Part shown: piece after piece, positions 34,795 through 44,286 of the stretch
How positions within the stretch are numbered: the stretch's first letter is position 1
How the letters are laid out: each line of letters opens with the position of its first letter
Assembly: GCA_016720905.1 (NCBI GenBank)
Contig: JADKJT010000017.1
Span: 73,141 to 137,140, forward strand
Direction of reading: 5' to 3'
DNA from: Gemmatimonadaceae bacterium
Lineage (GTDB): Bacteria; Gemmatimonadota; Gemmatimonadetes; Gemmatimonadales; Gemmatimonadaceae
DNA: 64,000 bases
Notes under the pieces: generated by a model
The model's input: only the letters and a program-made list of their open reading frames with translations
The model's database searches: none
What the model was told of the DNA's origin: nothing
Position numbers and translations under genes: made by a program

Positions 34795-35306
34795 GGCCGT
34801 TCCAGGACCGTCAGCATGGCCCGCGTGAAGGCCGGCAGATCCTTGGGCACTCGCGCGCTCACCAGATTGCCGTCGATCACGGACGGCGCGTCGACCCAGG
34901 TGGCACCGGCGTTGATCACGTCGTCGCGAATGCCGACCGTCGACGTGAGCGTCCGACCGCGCACGATGCCTGCTGAAATGAGAATCCACGGCCCGTGACA
35001 AATCGTGGCGACCAATCCATTGGCCTCATTGACTGACTGCACCAACCGCAGCACGTGCGGATCGCGGCGAAGCTTGTCCGGCGCCCATCCGCCGGGCGCG
35101 AGAATGCCGCAGAGTGTGGCCGGGTCGATCTCGTCGGCCGACGCGTCCATGGTGGCCGGATAGCCCCACTTGCCCAGATACTTCGTCTCCCCCATGCCGA
35201 CGAGCGGCGTGTGATAACCGGCTTCTTCGAGTCGAAGCTTGGGATACCAGACTTCCAGGTCTTCGTATTCGGGTCCGACGAGGATGGCGATCGTGCCGCT
35301 TGGCAT
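34791..35306 (-). CDS. DJ-1/PfpI family protein
   Basis: Small alpha/beta protein of 171 residues in the DJ-1/PfpI superfamily, whose members act as intracellular cysteine peptidases, deglycases or glyoxalases. The N-terminus has IAILVGPEYEDLEVWYP, with the conserved Glu, and the nucleophile elbow is ATICHGPWIL (Cys followed by His, the PfpI-type pair). VIDGNLVSARVPKDLPAF matches the last strand and helix. First gene of a two-gene leftward unit with the thioredoxin-like protein, which would suit a role in protein or metabolite damage repair. Specific activity cannot be told. Confidence 0.85.
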   Translation of the reverse strand: MPSGTIAILVGPEYEDLEVWYPKLRLEEAGYHTPLVGMGETKYLGKWGYPATMDASADEIDPATLCGILAPGGWAPDKLRRDPHVLRLVQSVNEANGLVATICHGPWILISAGIVRGRTLTSTVGIRDDVINAGATWVDAPSVIDGNLVSARVPKDLPAFTRAMLTVLERP

Positions 35307-35400
35307 GCTGGGCGAATGGAGGGGATGATCTATTCTGGGGCGAGGTCACTCGGCGACGTGACCGCGAGGGCCGTCGCACCATACCCACCCTTACGGATCT

Positions 35401-35589
35401 TTGAAGCTAGTCATCGCGATCATCCGTCCGGAAAAGCCAGCCGACGTGATGCGGGCGCGCGGTGTCGAGGCCGATAGATCATTGCCAGGCCCCTCGACCC
35501 CAAAGGTCGCATTCGAACAGGCACACACAAAACCATCCATCCAAGCATTGATCCGAGTGAACTTGCTACTCGCCGTTGGCCTTTGGTGA
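35401..35589 (+). pseudogene. Possible truncated P-II (GlnB-like) remnant
   Basis: From TTG 35401 the frame reads MKLVIAIIRPEKPADVMRA, which closely resembles the first beta strand and helix of P-II nitrogen regulators (M-K-x-I-x-A-I-I-R-P-x-K-x-x-D-V). After about 19 codons the resemblance stops and the remaining 43 codons look unrelated. No other frame continues the P-II fold. It lies in the otherwise empty 387-bp gap 35307-35693, which is visibly less GC-rich. This is either a decayed gene fragment or a coincidence over a short stretch. Confidence 0.35.
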
Positions 35590-35693
35590 CTCGGTCGTCC
35601 TGCCGACACACGAGGTGTTGGTGCCTCGCGGGGGAGCGCAGAGTCTGACGGCGCCTACCGGTGTCTCGCCCGGTGACGCGCCGTCGTGTGGCG

Positions 35694-35852
35694 TCACTTC
35701 TTGGCGAACGCGTCCTGGACCCAGGTAAGCGGGATCATGAACAGCGGCGTCAGCAGCAGTCCGAGCAAGATGTTGATCCACGTGATCGCCATATAATAGG
35801 CGGTCATGCCGAGCGCTGCCCAGATGGTGCCGAATACTCCGTGATGTTCCAC
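35694..35852 (-). CDS. Small two-TM membrane protein, unknown function
   Basis: A 52-residue protein with two hydrophobic stretches (IWAALGMTAYYMAITWINIL and LLGLLLTPLFMIPLTWV) and a charged tail DAFAKK. GTG at 35852 is preceded by GGAGAG at a suitable distance. Longer in-frame starts exist up to 36224, but that part is low-quality coding. I do not recognise the family. It stands alone between non-coding stretches. Confidence 0.55.
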   Translation of the reverse strand: MEHHGVFGTIWAALGMTAYYMAITWINILLGLLLTPLFMIPLTWVQDAFAKK

Positions 35853-36186
35853 GACGTTCTCTCCGACGAAGTGCGGGCAATCGCGCGAACCCGTGGCGCG
35901 ACCGCAGGAAGTGCGCGGGTAGGATAGCCGAGTTGCCGCCGCGAAGGTAGGGGGGTGATCGATACCGAGCACCCCGATGGTTTGTGTCCAGTGGCCGGTA
36001 CCCAGTTGACGGCGGGAGTTCAGTGGGCAATCAGTCAGTGATGACGTCTGAAGATCGGCCCATGGGCGGTGGGCGGGCATCGGTGACTGACGATTCGTCG
36101 CACGCAGGGTCGGGGATACGGTACCCACGGCAGCGCTGCTCCGCGCGTCACTCGACGTCGCGCTCAGCCGGTCCTCGGGCCCGCTG
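35853..36186. other. 334-bp gap that may hold the true 5' end of tilS
   Basis: No complete gene fits here. On the + strand the codons just before 36187 (read as [11 protein letters not shown] and [12 protein letters not shown]) look like the normal N-terminal part of TilS, but there is no ATG, GTG or TTG in that frame after the stop at 36088. In the neighbouring frame ATG at 36041 and 36062 open towards it. One extra G in the G4 run at 36112-36115 would join them. The left part, near the small membrane protein, shows nothing else. Confidence 0.4.
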
Positions 36187-37452
36187 GTGTTGGCGGTGTC
36201 CGGCGGCCGGGATTCCATGACCATGATGCACGCGTTCGCGCGGTGGGCGCCCGATCGGTTGGCCGCCGTGGCGACGTTTGATCACGGCACGGGTGGGTAT
36301 GCCACGGACGCCGCCGCCCACGTGGCAGCCGCCGCACGTCGACTGGGGTTGACCGTGGTGCGGGAGCGGGCGCGTCAGCCGGCGCACTCGGAGGCGGCCT
36401 GGCGTGAGGCACGCTGGCGTTTCCTGCGGCGCGTGGCGCGCGCGTTCGGCGCCCGGGTCGCCACGGCGCACACGCGGGACGATCAGGTGGAAACGATCGT
36501 GATGCGCCTGTTGCGCGGGTCCGGTCCGCGAGGCTTGGCGTCGCTCGCTGCGCCATCGGACATCGTTCGTCCATGGCTTTCCGTCTCCCGCGCCGAGGTT
36601 GCTGGTTGGGCGGCGGCCGAGTCGATCGATTTTCTGGAAGATCCCATGAATGCGTCCCTCGGCTTTCAACGCGGGCGAGTGCGTCACGATCTATTGCCGG
36701 CGTTCGAGCGAACGCGGTCAGGCTTTGCGTCAACGATGATTGCCCTTGGTGAGCGCGCCGCGGCCTGGCGACGGGACGTGGAGGCGTATGTCGAGTCGCT
36801 GGATGTCAGTCCCGTACGCGCCGGCATCGTGCGGGTTGATGTCGATGCGTTCGATGCCACGACGGACGCTGGGCGGGCCGTTCTGTGGCCCGCTTGCTTT
36901 GCGCGCATCGACGTGGTGCTCGATGCGCGGGGAACTCGTGAACTCGTCCGGTTTAGCACGTCGCGTCGTCGTGGTGCTTATGTGGTGGTGGCCGGAGGCG
37001 CGGTTGCGATGCGCGTCGGTGTCGGCGCGCATGAGCAATTCGAATTGCGCCGCCCGCCTCCCACGCCAACGGGGGAGTGGAGCTGGGCCGGTGTTGCGGG
37101 CCACGTCCCGTCACGACTCGGTGGCTGGCGGTTTCACCGGCTCTCCCCGACGGATGCCCGGGCCGCGTCAACCGATCCGCGCGTGTTCGGTCTCCCGGTC
37201 GGTGCGGACGTCACACTGCGCAACTGGCGTTCGGGCGATCGTATCCAAACCGCCGGTGCTCCGGCGGGGCGGCGCGTGACACGATACTTTTCAGATGCAC
37301 ACGTTCCCGCACTTGACCGGTCGGGCTGGCCGGTCGTCCTCGTGGGAGATGCGCTCTTGTGCGTTCCTGGACTTTGCCGCTCCCTTGCGGCCCCGCACCG
37401 GCCGGGATGGCCGGACTCGATCTGGTATCGGTGTGAGCGCGAGCCCGACTGA
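36187..37452 (+). CDS. tilS: tRNA(Ile)-lysidine synthase
   Basis: Modifies C34 of the AUA-reading tRNA-Ile to lysidine, using ATP and lysine; essential in most bacteria. The PP-loop SGGRDSM is at residues 5-11, followed by TFDHGTGG, the [21 protein letters not shown] motif that defines the family, and LEDPMN. The C-terminal domain has [11 protein letters not shown]. The annotated GTG start gives an N-terminus about 20 residues shorter than usual; the coding pattern continues upstream without a start codon (see the preceding gap), so the true start is probably ATG 36041 or 36062 after a one-base correction. It overlaps hpt by 20 bases. Confidence 0.85.
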   Translation: MLAVSGGRDSMTMMHAFARWAPDRLAAVATFDHGTGGYATDAAAHVAAAARRLGLTVVRERARQPAHSEAAWREARWRFLRRVARAFGARVATAHTRDDQVETIVMRLLRGSGPRGLASLAAPSDIVRPWLSVSRAEVAGWAAAESIDFLEDPMNASLGFQRGRVRHDLLPAFERTRSGFASTMIALGERAAAWRRDVEAYVESLDVSPVRAGIVRVDVDAFDATTDAGRAVLWPACFARIDVVLDARGTRELVRFSTSRRRGAYVVVAGGAVAMRVGVGAHEQFELRRPPPTPTGEWSWAGVAGHVPSRLGGWRFHRLSPTDARAASTDPRVFGLPVGADVTLRNWRSGDRIQTAGAPAGRRVTRYFSDAHVPALDRSGWPVVLVGDALLCVPGLCRSLAAPHRPGWPDSIWYRCEREPD

Positions 37453-38014
37453 CGTAAATGCAGCCAGCAGCCTTCCGGCTGATCCTCGCCTCGATGGGCG
37501 CGCGGTCAATCGCGTCGTCTTCGACGCGGCCACCATCGAGCGACGGGTCAGCGAGCTCGGCGCCGACATCACCGCCGCCTACCCGGATGGCGACCTGCTC
37601 GTATTGGGCCTGCTCAAGGGCAGTTTCATCTTTCTGAGCGATCTGGTGCGGCACGTCGCCCGGCCGCTGCAAGTCGATTTTCTGGTCGCATCGTCCTACG
37701 GGGAAGCCATGGAGTCCAGCGGGGTCGTGCGCCTGCTCTACGATCCGGAAACCCAATTGGAGGGTAAACACATTCTGTTGGTGGAAGACATCGTCGATTC
37801 CGGTCGGACCCTGAACCGACTCGTCGACCTGTTGACAGAGCGGCAGCCGCGCTCGCTCGAAATCTGCGCCCTGTTGCACAAGCACATCGCGACCGAATTG
37901 AGGCACCCCACGCGGTTCGTCGGGTTTGACGCGCCGCACGAGTTTCTGGTGGGCTACGGATTGGACCATGCCGAGAACTTCCGGCATCTGCCGTATGTCG
38001 CCAGCCTGCAGTAA
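37433..38014 (+). CDS. hpt: Hypoxanthine phosphoribosyltransferase
   Basis: Salvages hypoxanthine and guanine to IMP and GMP with PRPP. The 193-residue protein has [13 protein letters not shown], the PRPP-binding loop, and the C-terminal [17 protein letters not shown], which is diagnostic for bacterial HPRT. The GTG start is within the end of tilS (20-base overlap), the usual tilS-hpt-ftsH order in many bacteria. A short Ser/Ala-rich N-terminus precedes the core; a later start is possible but none is clearly better. Confidence 0.92.
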   Translation: MSASPTDVNAASSLPADPRLDGRAVNRVVFDAATIERRVSELGADITAAYPDGDLLVLGLLKGSFIFLSDLVRHVARPLQVDFLVASSYGEAMESSGVVRLLYDPETQLEGKHILLVEDIVDSGRTLNRLVDLLTERQPRSLEICALLHKHIATELRHPTRFVGFDAPHEFLVGYGLDHAENFRHLPYVASLQ

Positions 38015-38050
38015 TCCCGATCCATCAATAGCAGGAACGCGCTACTCTAC

Positions 38051-40039
38051 ATGCCAGCACCCATGACGCCGAATCCCAAGAAGCCCATCAACTGGGCGCG
38101 ACACTCCAAGACGCTGTCTTTCTGGATCCTCGTGATCCTCATCCCGGTGGCGTTCCTGACGTGGTCGGGAGGACGGCAAGTCCAGTCGCCCGAGATCACC
38201 TACACGCAGTATCGCCAGCAACTCGAGCTGGGCAACGTGAAAGCGGTCACGTTCCAGCCGGACAACGTCATGCTTGGCGTGTTCAATCAATCGGTCAAGG
38301 TTGGACCGCGCGATTCGCGGAACTTCACCGTGCGGATCCCGCAGGGGCTGGCGGCGGCCGAGTCCGATCGCCTGTACGCGCGCGGGGCCCAGGTGTCGGC
38401 GCAGGAAGCGCGGGCCAACTTCGGCAGCCTGCTCATCACCATCCTGCCGTATGTCCTGCTGATCGGTTTCTGGATCTTCCTGTTCCGGCAGATGCAGTCA
38501 GGTGGCAACAAGGCGTTCTCGTTCGGCAAGAGCAAAGCCAAGCTGCTCACGGGCGATACGCCCAAGATCACGTTTGCGGATGTGGCCGGCGCCGACGAGG
38601 CCAAAGTCGAGTTGCAGGAAATCATCGAGTTCCTGAAGGACCCGCAGAAGTTCACCAAGCTGGGTGGACGATTGCCCAAGGGCGCGCTGCTCGTCGGCCC
38701 GCCGGGTACCGGCAAGACGCTGCTGGCACGCGCGGTGGCCGGCGAAGCCGGACGCCCGTTCTTCTCCATGTCGGGTTCCGATTTCGTCGAAATGTTTGTC
38801 GGCGTCGGCGCGTCTCGCGTGCGCGACCTGTTCGAACAGGGCAAGGCGCAGGCGCCGTGCATCATCTTCATCGATGAAATCGACGCCGTCGGTCGCCACC
38901 GTGGCGGCGGTATCGGCGGTGGCCACGACGAGCGCGAGCAAACGCTCAACCAGTTGCTGGTGGAGATGGATGGCTTCGAGTCCAACGACGGCGTGATCCT
39001 GATTGCCGCCACCAATCGTCCCGATGTGCTCGATCCCGCGCTGCTGCGACCCGGTCGATTCGACCGGCAGATCGTAGTCGACCTGCCCGATTTGCGCGGC
39101 CGCGACGGCATCTTGAAAGTGCATCTGCGCAACAAGCCGCAGGCGGACGACGTGAGTGTGACCGCGCTCGCGCGCGGCACGCCGGGAATGGCAGGCGCTG
39201 ATCTGGCCAACCTCGTCAACGAAGGCGCGCTGCTGGCGGCCCGGAAGGGGCATGACAAGATCTACATGAGTGATCTTGAAGAGGCGAAGGATCGCGTCAT
39301 GCTGGGTGCCGAACGCAAGTCGCTGGTCATGAAGGATGACGAACGTCGGCTCACCGCTTTCCATGAAGCGGGCCACGCCGTCTGTGCCATGGTGGTGAAA
39401 GGCAATGACCCGTTGCACAAGGTCACCATTGTGCCACGCGGGCGTGCCCTGGGTCTGGCGTTCACCTTGCCCGAGGACGATCGCGTGTCCGTCACGCGCG
39501 AACAGCTGGAAGCGCGGTTGGTGATGGCGTACGGTGGTCGCGCGGCGGAAGAAATCGTATTCGGACGCGATCGGGTCACCACAGGCGCGGCCAGCGATAT
39601 CCAGCAGGCCACCGGCATTGCCCGTCGCTACGTCACGCAGTGGGGACTGTCCGATGCCATCGGACCGATCCTGGTTGGCGACAACGAGCAGGAGCTCTTT
39701 CTCGGTCGTGAGCTGCAGTCCCGTCGCGAAGTGTCCGAGCAGACGGCGCAGCTGGTTGATGCGGAAGTGAAGCGGGTGGTCACCGAAGCCCACGCGCGAG
39801 CGGTCTCGGTATTGACGGAGAATCGGGCGCTGCTGGATATCGTGGCCACGCAGCTGCTTGAACGCGAGACGCTCACGCGTGAAGACATCCTGGTGCTCAA
39901 GGCGGGCAAGGAACTGCCGCCCCGGTTGCCACCCGATGCCCCGCCTGCCTCGGCGTATGGCGCGCTGCCGACCATGACGCCAACGCCGCGTCCGGCGGCT
40001 CCGCCGCTGCTGGGTGGTCCTGAGGTCGCACCCGCCTGA
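38051..40039 (+). CDS. ftsH: ATP-dependent zinc metalloprotease FtsH
   Basis: Membrane-anchored hexameric AAA+ protease that degrades membrane and unstable cytoplasmic proteins. The 662-residue protein has TM1 ([17 protein letters not shown]), a periplasmic domain, TM2 ([19 protein letters not shown]), Walker A GPPGTGKT near 216, Walker B IIFIDEID, the second region of homology ([19 protein letters not shown]), and the zinc site HEAGH near 438. A Pro-rich C-terminal tail follows. It lies 36 bases after hpt, consistent with a tilS-hpt-ftsH operon. Confidence 0.96.
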   Translation: MPAPMTPNPKKPINWARHSKTLSFWILVILIPVAFLTWSGGRQVQSPEITYTQYRQQLELGNVKAVTFQPDNVMLGVFNQSVKVGPRDSRNFTVRIPQGLAAAESDRLYARGAQVSAQEARANFGSLLITILPYVLLIGFWIFLFRQMQSGGNKAFSFGKSKAKLLTGDTPKITFADVAGADEAKVELQEIIEFLKDPQKFTKLGGRLPKGALLVGPPGTGKTLLARAVAGEAGRPFFSMSGSDFVEMFVGVGASRVRDLFEQGKAQAPCIIFIDEIDAVGRHRGGGIGGGHDEREQTLNQLLVEMDGFESNDGVILIAATNRPDVLDPALLRPGRFDRQIVVDLPDLRGRDGILKVHLRNKPQADDVSVTALARGTPGMAGADLANLVNEGALLAARKGHDKIYMSDLEEAKDRVMLGAERKSLVMKDDERRLTAFHEAGHAVCAMVVKGNDPLHKVTIVPRGRALGLAFTLPEDDRVSVTREQLEARLVMAYGGRAAEEIVFGRDRVTTGAASDIQQATGIARRYVTQWGLSDAIGPILVGDNEQELFLGRELQSRREVSEQTAQLVDAEVKRVVTEAHARAVSVLTENRALLDIVATQLLERETLTREDILVLKAGKELPPRLPPDAPPASAYGALPTMTPTPRPAAPPLLGGPEVAPA

Positions 40040-40083
40040 CGCCTCTGGTCAGGCGGAACGGAGCTGACGGCGCGCGGTCCCCC

Positions 40084-41911
40084 GTGCGCCGCGGCGTCCG
40101 ACTACCGTCCGCGCTCGTGGCGGGCGGAGTTGCCGGTGTCGTGTTGTTCGCCACCTATCTCTCCACGGCCGCTCCCGACCTCACATTCTGGGACGCGGCG
40201 GAGTTTGCGACGGCGGCAAATACCCTTGGCATTCCGCACCCACCCGGCACACCCCTGTGGGTGATGATCGGCCGCGTGGCGGCGCTGGTGTTCAGCAGTG
40301 CCGGGCCGGTGCGATCGGTGACATTGCTGTCGGTGTTGGCCAGTGCACTGGCCGGTGGTGTCGGGGCGGCACTGGCCACGCGATGGCTCGGCACTCGCGG
40401 CGCCGTTGCGGCCGCCGTGTCTGCCGGCACCATGATGAGTGTGTGGGCCAACGCCACCGAGACGGAAGTGTATGCGGTGGCCTTGCTCTTCTCGCTGATG
40501 CTGTTGGCCGCCGGCGAATGCGCCGGCCGCCATGACGCACCGGCGGAATCTCGTACACGTTGGCGCGCCATCATGGTGCTGCTGGTGGCCCTGGCCGTGC
40601 CGCTCCATCTGAGCGTGCTGGTGGCACTCCCGGCAGCGGTGGCGTTGGCCTGGCGCGGCGAGGCACCAACGTGGCGTGATCTGGTTGCCTGGGTCGCGCT
40701 GCTGATGTTGGGGCTGTCGGCCACCGCAATCCTGCCGATGTTGTCGGCGCGCGCCCCAACTCGATTCCGGCCATCCCGTCACGCTCCGTGCATTGATGGA
40801 CGTGTTGCAGCGCACGCAGTATGCCGTCGCGGGATTGTGGCCGCGCGTGGCGCCGCTCTGGCTGCAACTGGGCAACGTGTTTGAGTGGGCGGACTGGCAA
40901 GTGGCGTACGGACTGCATCCCGAACCACCGCCGGCGCTGGCTCGCTCGCTGCTGTCCGTCGCGTGGGCGTGGCTGGGCATGCTTGGACTCCGGACATTCT
41001 GGCGGCACGAACTCCGCGTCGGGCGCGCGATGCTGCTCCTGCTGCTCAGCGGCACCTTTGGTGTGGCGGTATGGCTCAACATGCACGCCGGGCCCTCCTA
41101 TGGCGTGGGGGTACTACCAGCCGGCGCGGTGCATGAAGCACGCGAGCGCGACTACTTCTTCGTGCTGGGATTCTGGTGCTGGGGATTGTGCGCCGGTGCC
41201 GGGATGACGGCCATCGCCAGGCAGTTTGAACGACGCTGGTCTCGACCACTGGCCGTACTGCCCTTTGCGCTGGCCGCGGTGCCGTTGCTGGCCAATCGAC
41301 CAGTCATGGATCGCACGCGCGAGCCGGTCGCGACCCTTCCGCGTACGTTGGCGCGTCTGCTCCTGGACGCCGTGCCATCAGGTGGCGTGCTCTACACAGC
41401 CGGCGACAACGATTCGTTTCCGCTGTGGTATCTGCAGCAGGTGGAGCATGTGCGGCCCGATGTTACGGTCATCACGGTTCCGCTCTTGGGTGCCCGTTGG
41501 TATCGCGATCAACTGGTGCGACGAGATGCTTTGCTGCCCGACAAGGCCATTGATCAGTGGTCTGGTCTGGGTGCGGTCCTGCATGCGACGTCTTTGCGCG
41601 CCGGTCTGGCCGGTCGACCGATCCGGGTCAGTGTGCTGCTCTCCGCCGGTGATCGGCGCCTGATCGAACCCAGCGCGGGTTGGGCACTGGAGGGTCTTGT
41701 CTATGCCCCCAGCTATCAGTTGGTATCGGGGACCGTGGGGCTCACGTTACCAACGCTCATTCGCGCGGGTGAACAGGTGCCACCGTCGGCGCTGGGAGCG
41801 CTGCCGACCGACGCCGACCCGGCGGCCGAGCAAGTGCAGGGGATGCTGCGTTGCACACAGGTGCGGACACTGACGGACCCGTTACTTGTGGCCACCTGTA
41901 ACGGTAGCTAA
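40084..41911 (+). pseudogene. DUF2723 / GT117-type membrane protein, split by a one-base frameshift
   Basis: Polytopic membrane protein of the DUF2723 family (related to GT117-like glycosyltransferases). Frame a (40084-40884) has TFWDAAEFATAA and GIPHPPGTPLWVMIGR, the hallmark N-terminal loop, plus several TMs. Frame b (through 41911) has LDSGHPVT, DVLQRTQY and AGPSYGVGVLPAGAVHEARERDYFF, GDNDSFPLWYLQQVE and a C-terminal soluble part. The frames join if one base in the GCGCGCGCCCC stretch at about 40746-40757 is surplus; the corrected product is 608 residues. All key family motifs are present, so a technical indel is likely. GTG start. Substrate unknown. Confidence 0.82.
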
Positions 41912-41922
41912 GTTCTTATGCT

Positions 41923-42639
41923 ATGCCAATTTCGGACTCCACGGTCTCTCGGTTCGACGCGGAGGTTTCGTCGCGGGTGGTCGAGGTCCGCGAGCGTATC
42001 GCGGCGGCGACCGCGCGAGGCGGGCATGGACAGGCGGTGACCTTGGTGGCGGTGACGAAGACGCACGGTCCCGAAGCGGTCCTGGCGGCATGGCGTGCCG
42101 GTGTGCATGACGTCGGTGAGAACCGCGTGCAGGAAGCGGAAGACAAAATGGCTCGGGTCGACGTGCCGGTGCGCTGGCACTTGATCGGTCATCTGCAACG
42201 CAACAAGGCCAGGGCGGCGACGCGCTTTGCGTTGGTGCATGGCGTGGATAGCGAACGACTGGCCGACGCGCTGGATCAGGCGGCGCGTGCGGCCGCACGG
42301 ACGCTCGACGTCCTGATGCAGGTGAATATCAGCGGTGAAGACACCAAGAGCGGCGTCGAACCTGGCGCCGTTTCGGCACTCGCGGAACGATGGCACGCCT
42401 TGCGAAATCTGCGGGTGATGGGTGCCATGGTGATGGCGCCGCTTGACGCACCGGAGGCCGTGTTGCGCGCAGTGTTTGCCGGGGCCCGGCACGCCCGGAC
42501 GGTGTTGCAGCACGCGGGACATCCGGCGCCGTGGCTCTCCATGGGGATGTCCGGGGACTACGAAATCGCGATTGAGGAAGGGGCCACGCACGTGCGGCTG
42601 GGCACGGTACTCTTCGGCAGTCGGGTGTCGCCGACGTGA
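41923..42639 (+). CDS. yggS: YggS-family pyridoxal phosphate homeostasis protein
   Basis: Cytoplasmic PLP-binding protein of 238 residues that buffers vitamin B6 and influences amino-acid pools; no enzyme activity is known. LVAVTKTHGPEAV holds the PLP lysine (near 46), and GENRVQEAEDK, WHLIGHLQRNKAR, LMQVNISGEDTKSG and MGMSGDYEIAIEEGATHVRLG are the family landmarks. It begins 11 bases after the DUF2723 gene and is followed by the DivIVA-like gene, an arrangement reminiscent of the yggS-divIVA neighbourhood in other bacteria. Confidence 0.93.
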   Translation: MPISDSTVSRFDAEVSSRVVEVRERIAAATARGGHGQAVTLVAVTKTHGPEAVLAAWRAGVHDVGENRVQEAEDKMARVDVPVRWHLIGHLQRNKARAATRFALVHGVDSERLADALDQAARAAARTLDVLMQVNISGEDTKSGVEPGAVSALAERWHALRNLRVMGAMVMAPLDAPEAVLRAVFAGARHARTVLQHAGHPAPWLSMGMSGDYEIAIEEGATHVRLGTVLFGSRVSPT

Positions 42640-42682
42640 TGTCACCGCACCTTCCTTTCGGCGCTCATTTCCGGAGCAACGC

Positions 42683-43321
42683 ATGACGGACGACGCCTTT
42701 CATCTGACGGCCCTCGATGTCAGACGCTATGACTTTGGCAACGCGCTGCGTGGCTACGATCGCGCGCGCGTCGACCAGTTCCGCGATCAGGTGGCCGAGG
42801 AAATTGAACGACTGACGCGCGCGAATCAGGAGCTTGACCAGAAGGCGCGGAATTTCCACGAACAGCTGAAATCGTTTCGCGATCGCGACAAGGCACTCAA
42901 CGATGCGTTGGTGAGTGCCCAGCAACTGCGCGGCGAGATCCGCGAACAGGCGGAACGGGAAGCGCAACTGATCGTGCGGGAAGCGCGCGCCGAAGCCGAC
43001 AAGGGGCTGCAACAAGTGCGGGATGATGTGCGCCGCGCGCAGGACGCGCTGCAGCAGTTGTGGCGCACGCGACGCGGGTATCTGGCGCAATTGCGGAATC
43101 AGGTCGAACGGCAACTCACCGAGCTGGTGGCCTCAGAAGAGGAACCACCTCCGCCCGGCGTGCAGACGCGCGAGGGGCGCGGCGCGCCGGCCGCCGACGC
43201 GTCGCCGTCGGCGGCGCCGGATATCCCCCCCGAAACGGAACCCATGCTCAAGGAGCTGCGCGAACTGCCACCGCGTGGCAGTGCTCCGACCCCATCGTGG
43301 CTGGACGTGGTGGACGATTGA
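42683..43321 (+). CDS. DivIVA-domain coiled-coil protein
   Basis: Cell-division or polarity scaffold of 212 residues. The N-terminal LTALDVRRYDFGNALRGYDRARVDQF is the DivIVA membrane-binding motif, followed by a long coiled coil (about residues 35-145, rich in E, R, Q and A heptads) and a Pro/Glu-rich disordered tail. ATG 42683 has GGAG nine bases upstream. It ends in a TTGA overlap with the purine nucleoside phosphorylase gene. Whether it acts in septation or in pole definition cannot be told; the presence of an MglA-type GTPase system 14 kb away makes polarity worth considering. Confidence 0.85.
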   Translation: MTDDAFHLTALDVRRYDFGNALRGYDRARVDQFRDQVAEEIERLTRANQELDQKARNFHEQLKSFRDRDKALNDALVSAQQLRGEIREQAEREAQLIVREARAEADKGLQQVRDDVRRAQDALQQLWRTRRGYLAQLRNQVERQLTELVASEEEPPPPGVQTREGRGAPAADASPSAAPDIPPETEPMLKELRELPPRGSAPTPSWLDVVDD

Positions 43322-44223
43322 CCCAGAAGAAACCGGAATCGTACCCGCAGCTCCAATACACGCAGGAACATCAGCGCGTCGGTCTCGCGCATCCGGCATT
43401 GGGGCTGCACGCGCGCGAGCGGGTGGAGGCCTGCGCCCAGGCCATCCGGGCGCGATTCGCCACGCCTATCGATGCCGCCATCATCCTCGGGACCGGACTC
43501 GGCGCGCTCGCTGACGAAATCGCGGTGGAGCAGTCGATCGACTATCGCGACTTGCCGAACTTCCCGTTGTCGACCGTCGAATCACACAGCGGGCGGCTGC
43601 TCTGCGGCACGCTGAGTGGCAAGACCGTCGTGGCCATGCAGGGGCGGTTCCATCGGTACGAAGGCTATTCCCTGCAGCAGGTGACCTTCCCCATTCGCGT
43701 GCTGCGGGCGCTTGGGGCGGAAACGCTGGTGGTGAGCAATGCCTGCGGCGGGATGCATCCGCTCTGGGCGCCGGGCAACCTGATGCTGATTGCCGATCAT
43801 CTCAACCTGCTGGGTGATAATCCGCTGATCGGTCCGAATGACGATGCCATGGGACCGCGCTTTCCCGACATGTCGGAACCCTACGACGTGGGGTTGCGAC
43901 AGATAGCCCGCGAGGTGGCCGTGGCCAACGGCATCACGCTGCGCGAAGGCGTGTATGCCGCCGTGCAGGGTCCCAATCTCGAAACGCGCGCCGAGTACCG
44001 CTTTCTGCGCGCGGTCGGCGCTGATGTCGTTGGTATGTCCACCGTGCCGGAAGTGATTGTAGCCCGTCACGGCGGCATGCGCGTGCTGGGTCTCTCCATC
44101 ATCACCGATCAGTGTCTGCCCGACGCTCTCGAGCCGGCCACGGTGGCCAGGATCATCGACGTGGCGCGTGCGGCCGAGCCGCAACTGACCGCCGTGGTCA
44201 AGGGCGTCATCGCCCGCCTCTGA
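43318..44223 (+). CDS. Purine-nucleoside phosphorylase (PNP-I)
   Basis: Cleaves inosine and guanosine with phosphate in purine salvage, matching hpt nearby. The 301-residue protein has ILGTGLGALADE (phosphate loop), FPLSTVESHSGRLLCG, MQGRFHRYEGY, VSNACGGMHPLWAPGNLMLI, GPNLETRAEYRFLRAVGADVVGMSTVPE and the C-terminal ITDQCLPD region, all standard for trimeric PNP. TTG at 43318 overlaps the previous stop as TTGA, so coupling is likely; the first about 35 residues precede the family core. Confidence 0.92.
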   Translation: MTQKKPESYPQLQYTQEHQRVGLAHPALGLHARERVEACAQAIRARFATPIDAAIILGTGLGALADEIAVEQSIDYRDLPNFPLSTVESHSGRLLCGTLSGKTVVAMQGRFHRYEGYSLQQVTFPIRVLRALGAETLVVSNACGGMHPLWAPGNLMLIADHLNLLGDNPLIGPNDDAMGPRFPDMSEPYDVGLRQIAREVAVANGITLREGVYAAVQGPNLETRAEYRFLRAVGADVVGMSTVPEVIVARHGGMRVLGLSIITDQCLPDALEPATVARIIDVARAAEPQLTAVVKGVIARL

Positions 44224-44286
44224 ATTCCGCTCCGCGCTCCCGTTCGACATTGTCCGCCATCGATTGACTCCACGCATTCCGCACAC

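Noticed and set aside
35391..35609. Minus-strand hypothetical frame of 72 codons in the gap
   Set aside because: No start context, no recognisable domain, and overlaps the P-II-like fragment antisense.
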